Assembly: GCA_001298545.1 (NCBI GenBank)
Contig: LJCX01000001.1
Span: 372,001 to 436,000, forward strand
Direction: 5' to 3'
Length of the DNA stretch: 64,000 bases
DNA from: Actinobacteria bacterium OV320
GTDB taxonomy: Bacteria; Actinomycetota; Actinomycetes; Streptomycetales; Streptomycetaceae
Shown: piece after piece, positions 1 to 9,847 of the stretch
Numbering within the stretch: position 1 is the stretch's first letter
Layout of the letters: every line of letters begins with the position of its first letter
Notes under the pieces: model-generated
Database searches by the model: none
What the model was told of the DNA's origin: nothing
What the model saw: the letters and a program-made list of their open reading frames with translations, nothing else
Made by a program: the position numbers and the translations under genes

Positions 1-739
1 TTGCTGCCGAAGCCACCGCCGACGTGCTCCGAACGCACCCGCACCGACGCGGGATCGAGCGAGAAGAGGTTCGCCAGTTCCGCGACGACCCAGGTGGCGC
101 CTTGGTTGGAGTCCACCACCTCGAGCCGGTCGGCCTCCCAGCGGGCGGTGGCCGCGTGGGGCTCCATGGGGTGATGGTGTTCTTCCGGAGTGGTGTACGT
201 GGCGTCCACGACGACGGCGGACGCGGCGAGTTCGGCCTCCAGGTCACCCTTGTCCGTCACGGCGGGCATATGGCCGTCGGAGGGGTGGGCGTCGGGGTGG
301 TCGCCGGTGAACCCGACGTCGTGCGGGGCTTGTTCGTAGTGGACGACCAGGGCTTCGGCGGCCTCGCGCGCCTGCTCGGACGTCTCGGCGACCACCAGCG
401 CCACCGGCCAGCCCAGGTGCGGCACATGGTCGTTCTGGAAGACCGCGCAGGTCGGGTCCGGGGCGGTCCCCAGCAGGCCGATGTAGTCGGTCTTCAGCGG
501 CGGGGCGTTGCGATGGTCCAGCACGGCGAGGACGCCGGGCATCGCGAGGACGGCGTCCGCTTCGACGTCCCGGATCCGGCCGCGGGCCACGGTGGACAAC
601 ACCAGCCAGCCGTGGGCGAGTTCGGCGAAGGGGATCTCGCCCGCGTACCGGGCCGCACCGGTGACCTTGTCCCGCCCCTCCACACGGACGTGACCGGTGC
701 CCACTGCGCGGACGCGGGCGAGGGGCGCCTCGGTCGTCG

Positions 740-743
<4 letters not shown>
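1..743 (-). CDS. Molybdenum hydroxylase large subunit (PaoC/XdhA-like), cut by the left edge
   Basis: This is the N-terminal ~247 residues of a xanthine dehydrogenase/aldehyde oxidase family molybdopterin-binding subunit. The frame opens at ATG 743 (MTTTEAPLARVRAVGTGHVR) and stays open to base 1, so the C-terminus lies outside. The start overlaps the stop of the FAD subunit by ATGA (740-743). An alpha/beta-hammerhead domain (VEGRDKVTGAARYAGE onward) is followed by the MoCo-contacting stretch EHVGGGFGS at the edge. In the family this subunit holds the MoCo active site and hydroxylates aldehydes or N-heterocycles. It has no Tat signal, so a cytoplasmic enzyme is inferred. The substrate cannot be told from the sequence. 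Confidence 0.9.
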
Positions 744-1728
<985 letters not shown>

Positions 1729-1732
<4 letters not shown>

Positions 1733-2307
1733 GCCGCAGGCTCCTTCGCTTCCGGTCCGGCTTCGGTGCGCGTCGCGGGCCCGGATTCCGCGGCCCTGGT
1801 GACGGCCTCGACGATCGAGGGGTAGGCGGCGCAGCGGCACAGGTTGCCGCTCATGCGCTCACGGATCTCGTCCGGGGTCAGGGGTGGTGGTCCGGCCGCG
1901 GGCCGCACGTCCGCCGAGGCGGCGCTCGGCCATCCGGCGGCGTGTTCCGCGAGCACACCGATCGCCGAACAGATCTGGCCCGGTGTGCAGTAGCCGCACT
2001 GGTAGCCGTCGAGATCGAGGAAGGCCTGCTGCACCGGGTGCAGCCGGTCGCCCTCCGCCACGCCCTCGATGGTGGTGACCTCACGCCCCTCGGCCGCGAC
2101 CGCGAGCTGGAGGCAGGCCACGGTCCTGCGGCCGTCGACCAGAACGGTGCAGGCTCCGCACTGTCCCTGGTCGCAGCCCTTCTTGGTGCCGGTGAGGTCG
2201 AGTCGCTCGCGGAGTGCGTCGAGCAGGGTGGTGCGGTGGTCGACGGGCAGCGTGTGCCGCTCGCCGTTGATGTGCAGGGTGATGACGCTGGACGTCGGTA
2301 AGGCCAT
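1729..2307 (-). CDS. Molybdenum hydroxylase 2Fe-2S subunit (PaoA-like)
   Basis: This small subunit has two [2Fe-2S] domains. The plant-ferredoxin domain carries GCDQGQCGACTVLVDG; the C-terminal helical domain carries QCGYCTPGQI and GNLCRCAAYPSI, giving the full set of eight cysteines. I chose ATG 2307 (MALPTSSVITLHINGERH), which has a purine-rich GAAAGAAG ahead of it; a GTG at 2322 would add five residues. No Tat signal is present, unlike E. coli PaoA, so the enzyme is probably cytoplasmic. It is the first gene of the operon and is divergent from a TetR gene across palindromic sites. Confidence 0.93.
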
Positions 2308-2468
2308 GAGAGCTTCTTTCACGCTTCCGGAACCAGAGGGGGCGGCCGCCGGTGCCTGGCGACTGCCGAGGTACGTCGTTCGTGGGGCGGGGGTGCGTGC
2401 ACGGGACGGCGCTGACGGTGGCCACGGACTCCCGCGCGGACCAGGCCGGGGCTATCGTTGAACCCAAC

Positions 2469-2512
2469 CGGACAATCGTCCGCTACCGGCAAACGTAACG
2501 GACAGTTGTCCG
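2469..2512. promoter_or_regulatory. Two tandem palindromic operators for the TetR regulator
   Basis: CGGACAATCGTCCG (2469-2482) and CGGACAGTTGTCCG (2499-2512) lie in the divergent interval. The second is a perfect inverted repeat with a 2-bp centre; the first has one mismatch. Their centres are 30 bp apart, about three helical turns. Size, symmetry and place fit a TetR operator controlling both the hydroxylase operon and the regulator. The binding protein is inferred from position only. Confidence 0.7.
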
Positions 2513-2557
2513 CTTAGCAAGGGTGGGGTTCGGCCACGCACCCCCGAGGAGAGTCGA

Positions 2558-3157
2558 GTGCAGCACAAGAAGGACGCGCCCCTGCGCTCGGACGCACAAC
2601 GCAACCGTGAGCGCATTCTCGAGGTGGCCCTGGCCGAGCTGACGCTGTGCCCCGACGCACCGCTCAGCGCCATCGCCAAGAAGGCGGGCGTCGGACAGGG
2701 CACCTTCTACCGCAACTTCCCCCACCGCGAGGCCCTCGTCCTGGAGATCTACCGCCACGAGATACGCCAGGTCGCCGACAGCGCGGCCCAGCTGCTCGAA
2801 CAGCTGCCGCCGGAGCAGGCCCTGCGCGCCTGGATGGACCGGCTGGCCGAGTTCGCCATGACCAAGGCCGGTCTCGCCGACGCGATCCGCCTCGCCACCA
2901 GCACGCCGGGCGGCCCCGAGAAGCCGACGCACACCCCCGTCACCGACGCGGCCGAACTCCTCCTGCGCGCAAACGACGCGGTGGGCGCCATCCGGCCGGG
3001 CATGACCCCAGACGACCTGGTCCTCGCCATCGGCGGCCTGTGGCAGCTGGCGCCCACGGACGACTGGCGCCCGCGCGCCACCCGGCTCCTCGACCTCGTC
3101 ATGGACGGGTTGCGCGCCGGGGCACCCGGGGACGGCGGCCAGGCTCACCCGTCTTGA
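2558..3157 (+). CDS. TetR-family transcriptional regulator
   Basis: This 199-residue regulator has an N-terminal TetR HTH: RNRERILEVALAELTLCPDA, then AIAKKAGVGQGTFYRNFPHR at about residues 40-60. The C-terminal ligand domain is helical (RAWMDRLAEFAMTKAGLADAIRLA). The GTG start at 2558 follows GAGGAGAG at 2546-2553. Divergent from the molybdenum hydroxylase operon with twin palindromes between, it is most likely the local repressor. In the family, an inducer such as the hydroxylase substrate would release it; the ligand is not known here. Confidence 0.92.
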   Translation: MQHKKDAPLRSDAQRNRERILEVALAELTLCPDAPLSAIAKKAGVGQGTFYRNFPHREALVLEIYRHEIRQVADSAAQLLEQLPPEQALRAWMDRLAEFAMTKAGLADAIRLATSTPGGPEKPTHTPVTDAAELLLRANDAVGAIRPGMTPDDLVLAIGGLWQLAPTDDWRPRATRLLDLVMDGLRAGAPGDGGQAHPS

Positions 3158-3462
3158 CCCGGGCGCCGGTCGGTGACCGGTCCGTCCGGTCGAGTCCGGT
3201 ACGACGGGCCGTCCGCCCCGCGGAACCGGTCAGCCCAGCACTACGGCGAGCGCCGGGACCGGAGCCCGGCCCGCCGACATCTGGTTCACCGGCCGGCCCG
3301 GGGCGGTCGCGAACTGGCCTCCTTCGGGACGCTGGTGGGCGAACGCGGCGTCCGGCAGGGCGTTTTCCGCCTGACCCGCCGTCCTGACCAGGCAAGACGA
3401 GGGAATTAGGTGAGGTTGCGGAGAGTCGGGGAAGAAGATGCGACAGCCGATAGGAGGTTGTC
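3158..3462. other. Non-coding interval of 305 bp
   Basis: This lies between the TetR stop and the phosphatase start. It is G+C-rich and its short frames look like nothing known. The only clear signal is the phosphatase ribosome binding site (TAGGAGG near 3450). A promoter is presumably in the last 80 bp but no convincing boxes are seen. Confidence 0.5.
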
Positions 3463-4665
3463 GTGGAGGGTGGAGATCTGGAACTGGGCGAATTGCTGGC
3501 CGCCGCGGAGGCGGCGCCGCCCGGTGAGTCCGTCGACGTCGTGGCGCACGATCTGCAGAAGCGGTTCGGCGCGGAGCGAGTGTCCTTCCTGTTCGTCGAC
3601 CTCATCGGTCAGCGACTGGTACGGCTCGTCGCGGCCGGGGGTGAGGTCGCGGACGATGCGGACGATGCCGAGCCGATCGACCTGCACGGCAGCGTGTACG
3701 ACAGGGTTCTGCGCAGCCAGCGTCAGCATGTGGAACCGGACGGCCAGGGCGGACGGCGCGTCATCACGCCGGTCACCAACCGCGGCGACTGCATCGGCGT
3801 CCTGGAGGTCACCCTCCAGTCCGCCGACGACACGGTGCTGCGGCAGGTCCGCGATGCGGCACACGCGCTGGCCTACATCATCGTCACGGACCGCCGCTTC
3901 ACCGACCTCTACCACCTGGGCCGGCGCACCACCGAGACCAGCCTGGCGGCGGAGATCCAGCATCAGCTGCTTCCCTCGGCACCCTGCTGCGAGGCGGACG
4001 AGTTCACCCTCGCCGCCGGGCTTGTCCCGGCCGACGACATCGGTGGCGACACCTACGACTACACCCTGGACCGCGGCACCCTGCACCTGTCCATCACCGA
4101 CGCCATGGGCCACGACACGAACTCGGCCCTGCTGGCCACCCTGCTGGTCGGCGCGCTGCGCCGGGCCCGCCGCAGCGGCTGCGACGCCCTCAAGCAGGCC
4201 CGCCACGCCCACGAGGCCCTGCTCAGTCACGGCCGTGGTCTGGCCACCGGGCAGTTGCTGTGCGTCGACCTCGAAACAGGTCTGTGCGAACTGGTCAACG
4301 CCGGTCACCCCCGGCCGCTGCGGCTGCGCGACGGCATCGTCGAAGAGGTCCGGCTGGCCGTCAACCTCCCCTTCGGAGTGGTGGCGCCCACCGCCTACCG
4401 CGTACAGGAGCTGCAACTGCGGCCCGGAGACCGGCTGGTCCTGCTGACCGACGGAATGCAGGACCGCGATGCCGCGGCCGTCGACCTGCCTTCGGTCATC
4501 CACGACACCCGCGCGCTGCACCCGCGTGAAGCCGTCCGGGGCCTGACCGCCGCGGTGCTCGACGCCTGCCGCGGCAACCTCAGGGACGACGCCACGGTCC
4601 TGATACTGGACTGGCACGGAAATCGCCGCAGACCGGCCGAGTCCGGATCTGCCCCGCTGCGATGA
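3463..4665 (+). CDS. PP2C/SpoIIE-type serine phosphatase with GAF-like sensor
   Basis: This 400-residue protein resembles RsbU-like phosphatases. Residues about 20-150 look GAF-like (VSFLFVDLIGQRLVRLVAAGG, then RRVITPVTNRGDCIGVLEV). Residues about 165-390 form the SpoIIE PP2C domain: AAEIQHQLLPSA linker, metal-binding Asp in DDIGGDTYDY and TDAMGHD, then LVNAGHPRPLRLRDG and the late DDATVLILDW. Such enzymes dephosphorylate STAS anti-anti-sigma factors. GTG 3463 follows TAGGAGG. No STAS or anti-sigma gene adjoins it, but a second phosphatase and a SigB-type sigma gene lie within 4 kb. Confidence 0.9.
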   Translation: MEGGDLELGELLAAAEAAPPGESVDVVAHDLQKRFGAERVSFLFVDLIGQRLVRLVAAGGEVADDADDAEPIDLHGSVYDRVLRSQRQHVEPDGQGGRRVITPVTNRGDCIGVLEVTLQSADDTVLRQVRDAAHALAYIIVTDRRFTDLYHLGRRTTETSLAAEIQHQLLPSAPCCEADEFTLAAGLVPADDIGGDTYDYTLDRGTLHLSITDAMGHDTNSALLATLLVGALRRARRSGCDALKQARHAHEALLSHGRGLATGQLLCVDLETGLCELVNAGHPRPLRLRDGIVEEVRLAVNLPFGVVAPTAYRVQELQLRPGDRLVLLTDGMQDRDAAAVDLPSVIHDTRALHPREAVRGLTAAVLDACRGNLRDDATVLILDWHGNRRRPAESGSAPLR

Positions 4666-4823
4666 GCCGCAGCAACCCGAGTGAGTGACGCGTACGACGC
4701 ACGACGGCTTCCCCCGCCGCCATGGCTTCGGCGCACGGGCAGCCGGGGGCCGAAGGCGGAGGCGCCGTCCGGCCACAGCCGGGAAGGGCGACGGGCGGCG
4801 GGCGGCGCCGCCGGGTGCACCGG

Positions 4824-5201
4824 TCAGCCGGACGCCGCCGCCCCCAACTGTTCCCGGTACGCCCGGGCCGAGGCCATCAGCCCGTCGAGGGCGTCCCTGG
4901 TCCGCACGAGGTCGGCGATGTGGGCGGAGAGCCGGTCGCGTTCCAGCGCCATCCGCTCCAGCGCGGAGTCGGAGTTCGCCTCGCCGGGCGCGTCGACGCA
5001 GGGCAGCAGCTCGGCGATGGTGCGACTCGACAGACCCGCGCTGTACAGCGCTTGGATGAACGCGACCCGCTCGACCTCGTTCTCCGTGTGGTGCCGCTGC
5101 CCCCTGGCGCTGCGGGTGCTGGTGAGCAGCGCCTGCTCTTCGTAGTAGCGCACGGACCGCACGCTCACTTCGGCCCGTGACGCGAGTTCACCGATCCGCA
5201 C
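4824..5201 (-). CDS. MerR-family transcriptional regulator
   Basis: This 125-residue regulator begins with the typical MerR HTH: MRIGELASRAEVSVRSVRYY then EEQALL, followed by the wing around RGQRHHTENEVERVAFI and a dimerisation coiled coil (ALERMALERDRLSAHIADLV). I chose GTG 5201 because GGGAGGA precedes it and the protein then starts at the usual MRIGEL; a GTG at 5225 would add eight residues. No metal-binding cysteine cluster is seen, so a small-molecule or redox ligand is more likely than a metal. A MerR-type promoter occurs about 30 kb away at 34.7 kb; a link is speculative. Confidence 0.9.
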   Translation of the reverse strand: MRIGELASRAEVSVRSVRYYEEQALLTSTRSARGQRHHTENEVERVAFIQALYSAGLSSRTIAELLPCVDAPGEANSDSALERMALERDRLSAHIADLVRTRDALDGLMASARAYREQLGAAASG

Positions 5202-5360
5202 GCAGTCCTCCCGGCTGTGTCTCACGTCACAACAGCCTGCCTCTGACGGCCCACGAGCACGCGGCCTGACGGGCTCGACCGCGAGCGGCGGCAGACCAGG
5301 AGCCGAACCGGCACGGGCGTCGGCGGGAGCAGCAGGAGGCTCCCGACCGGGGCGTGCGGG

Positions 5361-7079
5361 TCACGGCCGGGTGGGCGCCCGCAGGGCGAGCAGGGCGACG
5401 TCGTCGTCGTTGGCGGCCGGGCGGACCCGGCGCAGCAGCCGGTCGGTGAAGGAGTCCAGCGGGCGGTGGGCGAGGGCGGCGGCGTGCCGACGCAGCCGGT
5501 GCAGGCCCTCGTCGAGGGTGTGGCCGGGTTCCTCGATCAGGCCGTCGGTGTACAGCACGAGGGTCGATCCCGGCGGCAGCAGGGCGGTGCCGTCGGTGCG
5601 GGGCTCGCCGGCTCCGGTGCCCAGGAGGATCCCGTGGCCGCCGGTGAGGTAGTCGGCCAGGCCGTCATGGCTGATCAGCAGGGGCGGAGGATGGCCGGCA
5701 TTGCTCCAGGACAGTTTCCACCGGCCTTCGTCGGCCTCCTCGACCCGGGCGAGGATCATGGTGGCCATGGTGACGTCGGTGATGTGCATGACCGCCTCGT
5801 CGAGGCGTTCGACGATCCGGCTGGGGGGCTCCGGCAGGGCCCAGGCGTAGGCGCGGAGCATGTTGCGCACCTGAGCCATCCCGGCCGCCGCTTCCAGGTC
5901 GTGTCCGACGACATCGCCGACGGCCAGCGCGGTGGCGCCGTCGGGCAGGGAGAAGGCGTCGTACCAGTCGCCCCCCACCTGCGAGGCGTCGGGCGCGGGC
6001 AGGTAGCGGACCGCCATCTGCAACCCGGACACGCGCGGCATCTGCGGCAGCAGATGGTTCTGCATGGTCTCGGCGACCTTGCGCTGGCGCTGGTAGAGGC
6101 GCGCGTTGTCCAGAGCCAGGCCGGCGCGCCGGGCGATGTCCTCGATCAGGGGAAGGTCGGCGGTCTTGAAGTCCCCCGGCTGCCTGGCGCGGCCCAGGGT
6201 CAGGGCGCCGAGGACGGCGCGGGTGCTGCGGATGGGCGCGATGGCCGCGGAGTGCACTGCGGTGGCGTCGAACAGGCGGCGCTGTTCGACCGCGATGCCG
6301 GAATCCGGCGGCCCCTGGTAGGTCTGCGGGCCGGCCAGCGTCGAGGCGACTCCGCGCAGGGCCCTGGACAAGGGCATCGGGGATTCCTCGGGGACCGGCG
6401 GCATCGGTCCCTGAAGTTCCTCGTGCGGCACCAGGGCATCACCGTCCGCCTCGACGACGACAGTGCGCCACACCTCGTCACGCTCGGTGATCAGGTCGAT
6501 GATGACCCAGTCCGCCAGCCGGGGCACCACCAGGGTCACCAGCCGTCGCAGCGCCTCGTCGACATCGAGGGTGGAGGTCAGCTGGGTGGTGGTCGCGGCC
6601 AGGAGCGCGAGCCGTTCGAGGTCCGGCAGCAGGGTGGCCGCCTGCCCCGGCCGCGCGTCGGTCTCTTGCGGTTTCCGGCCGTGGAAGAGGACGAGCGTGC
6701 CCCGTTCGCACTCACCGAGAGCGAACGGGGTGATCAGCCACGAGATGGGCCGCGCGGTGCCGTCCGCGTGCGCGAAGTAGTCCTCCTCGGCCTGAGCGGT
6801 GCACCCGGCGTGGAAAGCCTGCCGCATACGGCACTGGGTCCTCGGCAAGGGCTGGCCGTGGGCGTCCCGGTGCAGCAGGTCGTGCGCGTCATGGCCGAGG
6901 AGATCTCCGGCGGGGCGGTCCAGGAACCGTTCGGCGCGGGAGTTGACGGCGAGGATGCGGCCCTGCTCGTCGACGACGTAGGCCCCGGTCCCGATGGCTT
7001 CCAGCACCTCGGCGACCGCGGCGGCAGGCGCCGACAGGAGCCGTCTCGCGTGGCTCCGCGTGTCCTCCGGTCCTGCCAT
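5361..7079 (-). CDS. PAS-GAF-PP2C (SpoIIE) sensor phosphatase
   Basis: This 572-residue multi-sensor phosphatase carries a PAS domain at about 20-135 (GTGAYVVDEQGRILAVNSRA, FAHADGTARPISWLITPF). A GAF domain spans about 150-330 (ERLALLAATTTQLTSTLDVD to RAGLALDNARLYQ). The SpoIIE PP2C domain spans about 340-570, with AETMQNHLLPQ, metal ligands in QVGGDWYD and GDVVGHDLEAA, then SWSNAGHPPPLL and NDDDVALLALR. ATG 7079 follows AGGAGAT. It is divergent from the SigB-type sigma gene, so it probably feeds signals into that sigma factor through a STAS protein encoded elsewhere. Confidence 0.93.
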   Translation of the reverse strand: MAGPEDTRSHARRLLSAPAAAVAEVLEAIGTGAYVVDEQGRILAVNSRAERFLDRPAGDLLGHDAHDLLHRDAHGQPLPRTQCRMRQAFHAGCTAQAEEDYFAHADGTARPISWLITPFALGECERGTLVLFHGRKPQETDARPGQAATLLPDLERLALLAATTTQLTSTLDVDEALRRLVTLVVPRLADWVIIDLITERDEVWRTVVVEADGDALVPHEELQGPMPPVPEESPMPLSRALRGVASTLAGPQTYQGPPDSGIAVEQRRLFDATAVHSAAIAPIRSTRAVLGALTLGRARQPGDFKTADLPLIEDIARRAGLALDNARLYQRQRKVAETMQNHLLPQMPRVSGLQMAVRYLPAPDASQVGGDWYDAFSLPDGATALAVGDVVGHDLEAAAGMAQVRNMLRAYAWALPEPPSRIVERLDEAVMHITDVTMATMILARVEEADEGRWKLSWSNAGHPPPLLISHDGLADYLTGGHGILLGTGAGEPRTDGTALLPPGSTLVLYTDGLIEEPGHTLDEGLHRLRRHAAALAHRPLDSFTDRLLRRVRPAANDDDVALLALRAPTRP

Positions 7080-7272
7080 GCTCTGATCTCCTCAGCTGGC
7101 GGGCAGCACGTCCGTTCGACGTAGCCGCTTGTTCCGACTGCCCCGTACCGATGAATCCCATCCGCCGGGTGAGCGCCGGCATAGGTGCACAATGAGGGGG
7201 TGTCCGCGCGGCGGTGCCGGTTGCGTCCGGCCGGCGGAGGCGATCGGGCTTCGATACCGGGAGGGGCAGGTC

Positions 7273-8118
7273 ATGGAACGCACGAGGGCGACGGCTACGG
7301 ACACGCAGGCACGCGAGCTGCCGGAGGTCGCCGACCCCTCTCGCGTCGCGCCGCGGGACGCCCGCGAGCTGTCCCGGCTGTTCTTCGACCGGCTTGCGGT
7401 GCTGGAGGAAGGCACGCCGGAGCACCAGTATGCGCGCAACACGCTGATCGAGATGAACATGTCGCTCGTCCGCTTCGCGGCCGGCCGGTTCCACAGCCGG
7501 GGGCCGGAGGAGATGGAGGACATCGTCCAGGTCGGCATGATCGGCCTGATCAAGGCGATCGACCGCTTCGACCTCTCCCGGGAGGCGGAGTTCACCTCCT
7601 TCGCCATCCCCTGCATCGTGGGCGAGATCAAGCGGTTCTTCCGTGACACCACCTGGGCCGTGCACGTGCCTCGCCGGCTCCAGGAAGCCCGCGTCCAGCT
7701 CGCGCGCGCCACGGAGGAGCTGCGCACCCGTCTCGGCCGCACCCCGACGGTGCAGGAGCTGTCGGAGCTCATGAGCCTTTCCGAGGAAGAGGTCTGCGAG
7801 GCCCGCCTCGCGGCGAACGGCTACCACTCCTCCTCCCTGGACGCCGCCATCAGCGGCGGCGAGGACGGCGAAGCGGCGCTGCAGGACTTCATCGGCGCCG
7901 AGGACCAGGCCCTGGAGCTGGTGGAGAACTTCCACGCCCTGGCCCCGCTGCTCGCCGAGCTCGGCGAGCGGGACCGTCAGATCATCCACATGCGGTTCGT
8001 GGAGGAACTCACCCAGGCCCAGATCGGGGAACACCTGGGCGTCTCGCAGATGCATGTCTCCCGGCTGCTGTCGCGCACCCTCGCCCGGCTGCGCGACGGC
8101 ATGCTCACCTCTCACTGA
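7273..8118 (+). CDS. RNA polymerase sigma factor, SigB/SigF family (group 3)
   Basis: This 281-residue stress-type sigma factor shows region 2 (NTLIEMNMSLVRFAAGRFH, MEDIVQVGMIGLIKAIDRFD, TSFAIPCIVGEIKRFFRD), region 3 (GRTPTVQELSELMSLSEEEV) and region 4 (ELGERDRQIIHMRFVEELTQ, then AQIGEHLGVSQMHVSRLLSR). ATG 7273 is preceded by GGGAGGGG; the frame opens upstream at 7129 but the added residues have no sigma-like character. It is divergent from a PAS-GAF phosphatase and convergent, with abutting ends, to a damaged RsbW-like ATPase. That is the usual neighbourhood of a partner-switching sigma. Confidence 0.95.
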   Translation: MERTRATATDTQARELPEVADPSRVAPRDARELSRLFFDRLAVLEEGTPEHQYARNTLIEMNMSLVRFAAGRFHSRGPEEMEDIVQVGMIGLIKAIDRFDLSREAEFTSFAIPCIVGEIKRFFRDTTWAVHVPRRLQEARVQLARATEELRTRLGRTPTVQELSELMSLSEEEVCEARLAANGYHSSSLDAAISGGEDGEAALQDFIGAEDQALELVENFHALAPLLAELGERDRQIIHMRFVEELTQAQIGEHLGVSQMHVSRLLSRTLARLRDGMLTSH

Positions 8119-8169
8119 AACGGCGTCGTGAGCGAGGCGGGCACAGCACCCGCCTCGGCCTGCGACCGC

Positions 8170-8561
8170 TCAGGCGGGCATGCTCTGCCCGACGGGCGGG
8201 CGCAGGCGGAGCGGGGCGACGATCTGCTTGCCGGTTTCCAGGCGGGGGGGGGGGGGAGGGGGGGCGGGGAGCTGTCACGCACGGTGATGTGCAGCAGGGC
8301 GGCGTCGGGCGTCACCTCCAGCGCCAGGTCGCCCGGACCGGGTGCGTGGCGCAGCGCATTGGCGACCAGCTCAGTGACGACGAGCTGGGCGTCGTGGCTC
8401 GGCCGGTCGTCAGGGTGGTGGCCGGCGTCGGCCAGCAGGGTACGTACGGCTGCTCGGGCTTCGGCGATCGATACGTCTTCCGTGTCCCAGGCGGCGCTGT
8501 ATCGCAGGGGCGCCGCGCGTTCCTGTTCATCCGATGCCCGGTTCTCAAGCGCGGTGACCAT
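8170..8561 (-). pseudogene. RsbW-like anti-sigma/ATP-binding protein, broken at a G-tract
   Basis: ATG 8561 (MVTALENRASDEQERA, behind GGAAAGAG) opens a HATPase_c_2 protein. Residues DAQLVVTELVANALRHAPGP hold the N-box and LLHITVRDSS follows. Then the coding strand runs into poly-C (plus-strand G-tract 8244-8269). Past the tract a different frame reads LETGKQIVAPLRLRPPVG and stops at 8170, as expected for the C-terminus. About 30-40 residues with the glycine-rich ATP-lid (G1/G2 boxes) are missing. Read without a shift the frame runs on as low-complexity sequence to 8112, into the sigma stop. It is either a real deletion/frameshift or a collapsed assembly; intact, it would bind or phosphorylate a sigma/STAS partner. 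Confidence 0.75.
8244..8269. repeat. Poly-G tract (G13-A-G7-C-G4)
   Basis: There are thirteen Gs (8244-8256), A, seven Gs (8258-8264), C and four Gs. It is by far the longest homopolymer in the window and lies where the ATPase gene loses its ATP-lid coding part. It may be a slippage-prone contingency tract or a sequencing/assembly artefact. Confidence 0.9.
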
Positions 8562-8884
8562 AGAACTCTTTCCGTGGGTCGTTCCTCGTCGTTCGTCACA
8601 GGTTGTCGGTGTCAGATACGTTGTCGCATTTATCCGCCTACCCACTCTCGCCTCGCTCATGGGGCATTCCTGCCATCGGTGACGGACGCGAGTGACGGGG
8701 CGGGCGCCCGTGAAGTACTCGTGCGGGCCGCGAACGGAGACCTGGACGGCCCGCAGGGTGGCTGGGCGGCCCTGGAGCGCGCCGGATCGCTCTCGGCCGG
8801 CTGCGTGCGTGACCGACCTCGCCCCCGGACGTCGAAGCCGGCCCCGACGCGCGTCACCGTGCCCGCGCCTCACACCGCCTCGGC
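8562..8884. other. Non-coding interval of 323 bp
   Basis: This region lies upstream of the broken ATPase gene and downstream of the phosphotransferase stop (both minus strand). It should hold the ATPase promoter. A GGGTA element, as used by SigB-type sigma factors, can be read on the minus strand near 8638, but no matching -35 GTTT is found at 14-16 bp. No gene is supported. Confidence 0.4.
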
Positions 8885-9847
8885 TCAGCCCAGCGTGTCC
8901 AGCAGGGCGGTGACGTAGGCGTCCAGTCTCTCTTCCGCGGCCCGTGTCGTCAGCTCCGCCCTCCCGGCCTCCCGCCACGGTCGCGTCACCCATGGCAGGC
9001 CCGTCGCGAACGCCAGCCCGTCGAGCAGCCGCCAGTACAACCGCTCGCTCGGGGCCGCGGCCAGCACCCCGCCGGCCTCCTCGTACGCCGTAGCGAAGCG
9101 CAGACCCCACGCCGGGCCGTGCAGCAGCGCGAGGTTGGTGGAGCAGTGCGCCACATCGAGGTCCGCCGGGCCCCAGGAGGTCTGCACCCAGTCGACGACC
9201 CCGGTGATCCGGGGACCCGCCGGGCTTCGGGGCGCCACGTCGAACAGCACATTGCCGGGGTGGAAGTCCCGGTGCAGGAACCGCCCCTCATAGGGCGGTG
9301 CGGGCCGGCGGATCACGTCGGTCGCCGCCGCCCATGCCGCCGCGTCGGCCCCTTCCGGAGGGACGACGGCGTCGGCCGTCGTCCATGCCTCGTACGCCTG
9401 GGGCCGCTCGGCGGGCCGCAAGGCGTGGATCGCCACGAGCTGACGGGCCAGCAGGGGGACGCGCGCCTCCAGTCCCTCGTCGTCCAGAACCGTCCGGCCC
9501 GCCAGATGTGTCATCAGGAGCGACGGATACTCGCACTGCGCGGCGGTCGGATCGACCGCGACCGGCTCGGGAGCCGGCACATCGGTCCCCGCGAGCAGGG
9601 CGAGGACGCCGGCCTCGCGGTGCAGCAGTTCCTCGGCGTTCTCCACGAAGGACGGGTCGACGAAAGTCCGCAGCACCAGATCGCGGGTGTCTCCGTCCCG
9701 CGTCCCGACGGTCAGCCGTCGCATCTCAGCGGTGATGCCACCGTGCAGCGCCTCGGTTCTGACGATCCGTTCGCCGGCGTCCAGATGGCGGCCCACCCAA
9801 GCCAGGGCCAACGGTCGGACGGCCCCGGCCCCACTGCGGTTGGTCAC
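8885..9847 (-). CDS. Aminoglycoside phosphotransferase (APH)-family kinase
   Basis: This 320-residue APH/choline-kinase-fold protein has a catalytic loop RFLHRDFHPGNVLFD at about residue 193, with the catalytic Asp and Asn. The metal-binding Asp lies in ITGVVDWVQTSWGPADLDVA. Features of the N-lobe (EALHGGITAEMRRLTV, DLVLRTFVDPSF) support the fold. GTG 9847 is the start. Members phosphorylate small molecules; sequence alone does not show aminoglycoside resistance, and most chromosomal relatives in actinomycetes have unknown substrates. It stands alone. Confidence 0.88.
   Translation of the reverse strand: MTNRSGAGAVRPLALAWVGRHLDAGERIVRTEALHGGITAEMRRLTVGTRDGDTRDLVLRTFVDPSFVENAEELLHREAGVLALLAGTDVPAPEPVAVDPTAAQCEYPSLLMTHLAGRTVLDDEGLEARVPLLARQLVAIHALRPAERPQAYEAWTTADAVVPPEGADAAAWAAATDVIRRPAPPYEGRFLHRDFHPGNVLFDVAPRSPAGPRITGVVDWVQTSWGPADLDVAHCSTNLALLHGPAWGLRFATAYEEAGGVLAAAPSERLYWRLLDGLAFATGLPWVTRPWREAGRAELTTRAAEERLDAYVTALLDTLG

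Noticed and set aside
8562..8660. SigB-type promoter (GTTT-N15-GGGTA) before the broken ATPase gene
   Set aside because: A GGGTA is present on the minus strand but no GTTT-like -35 lies at the needed distance.
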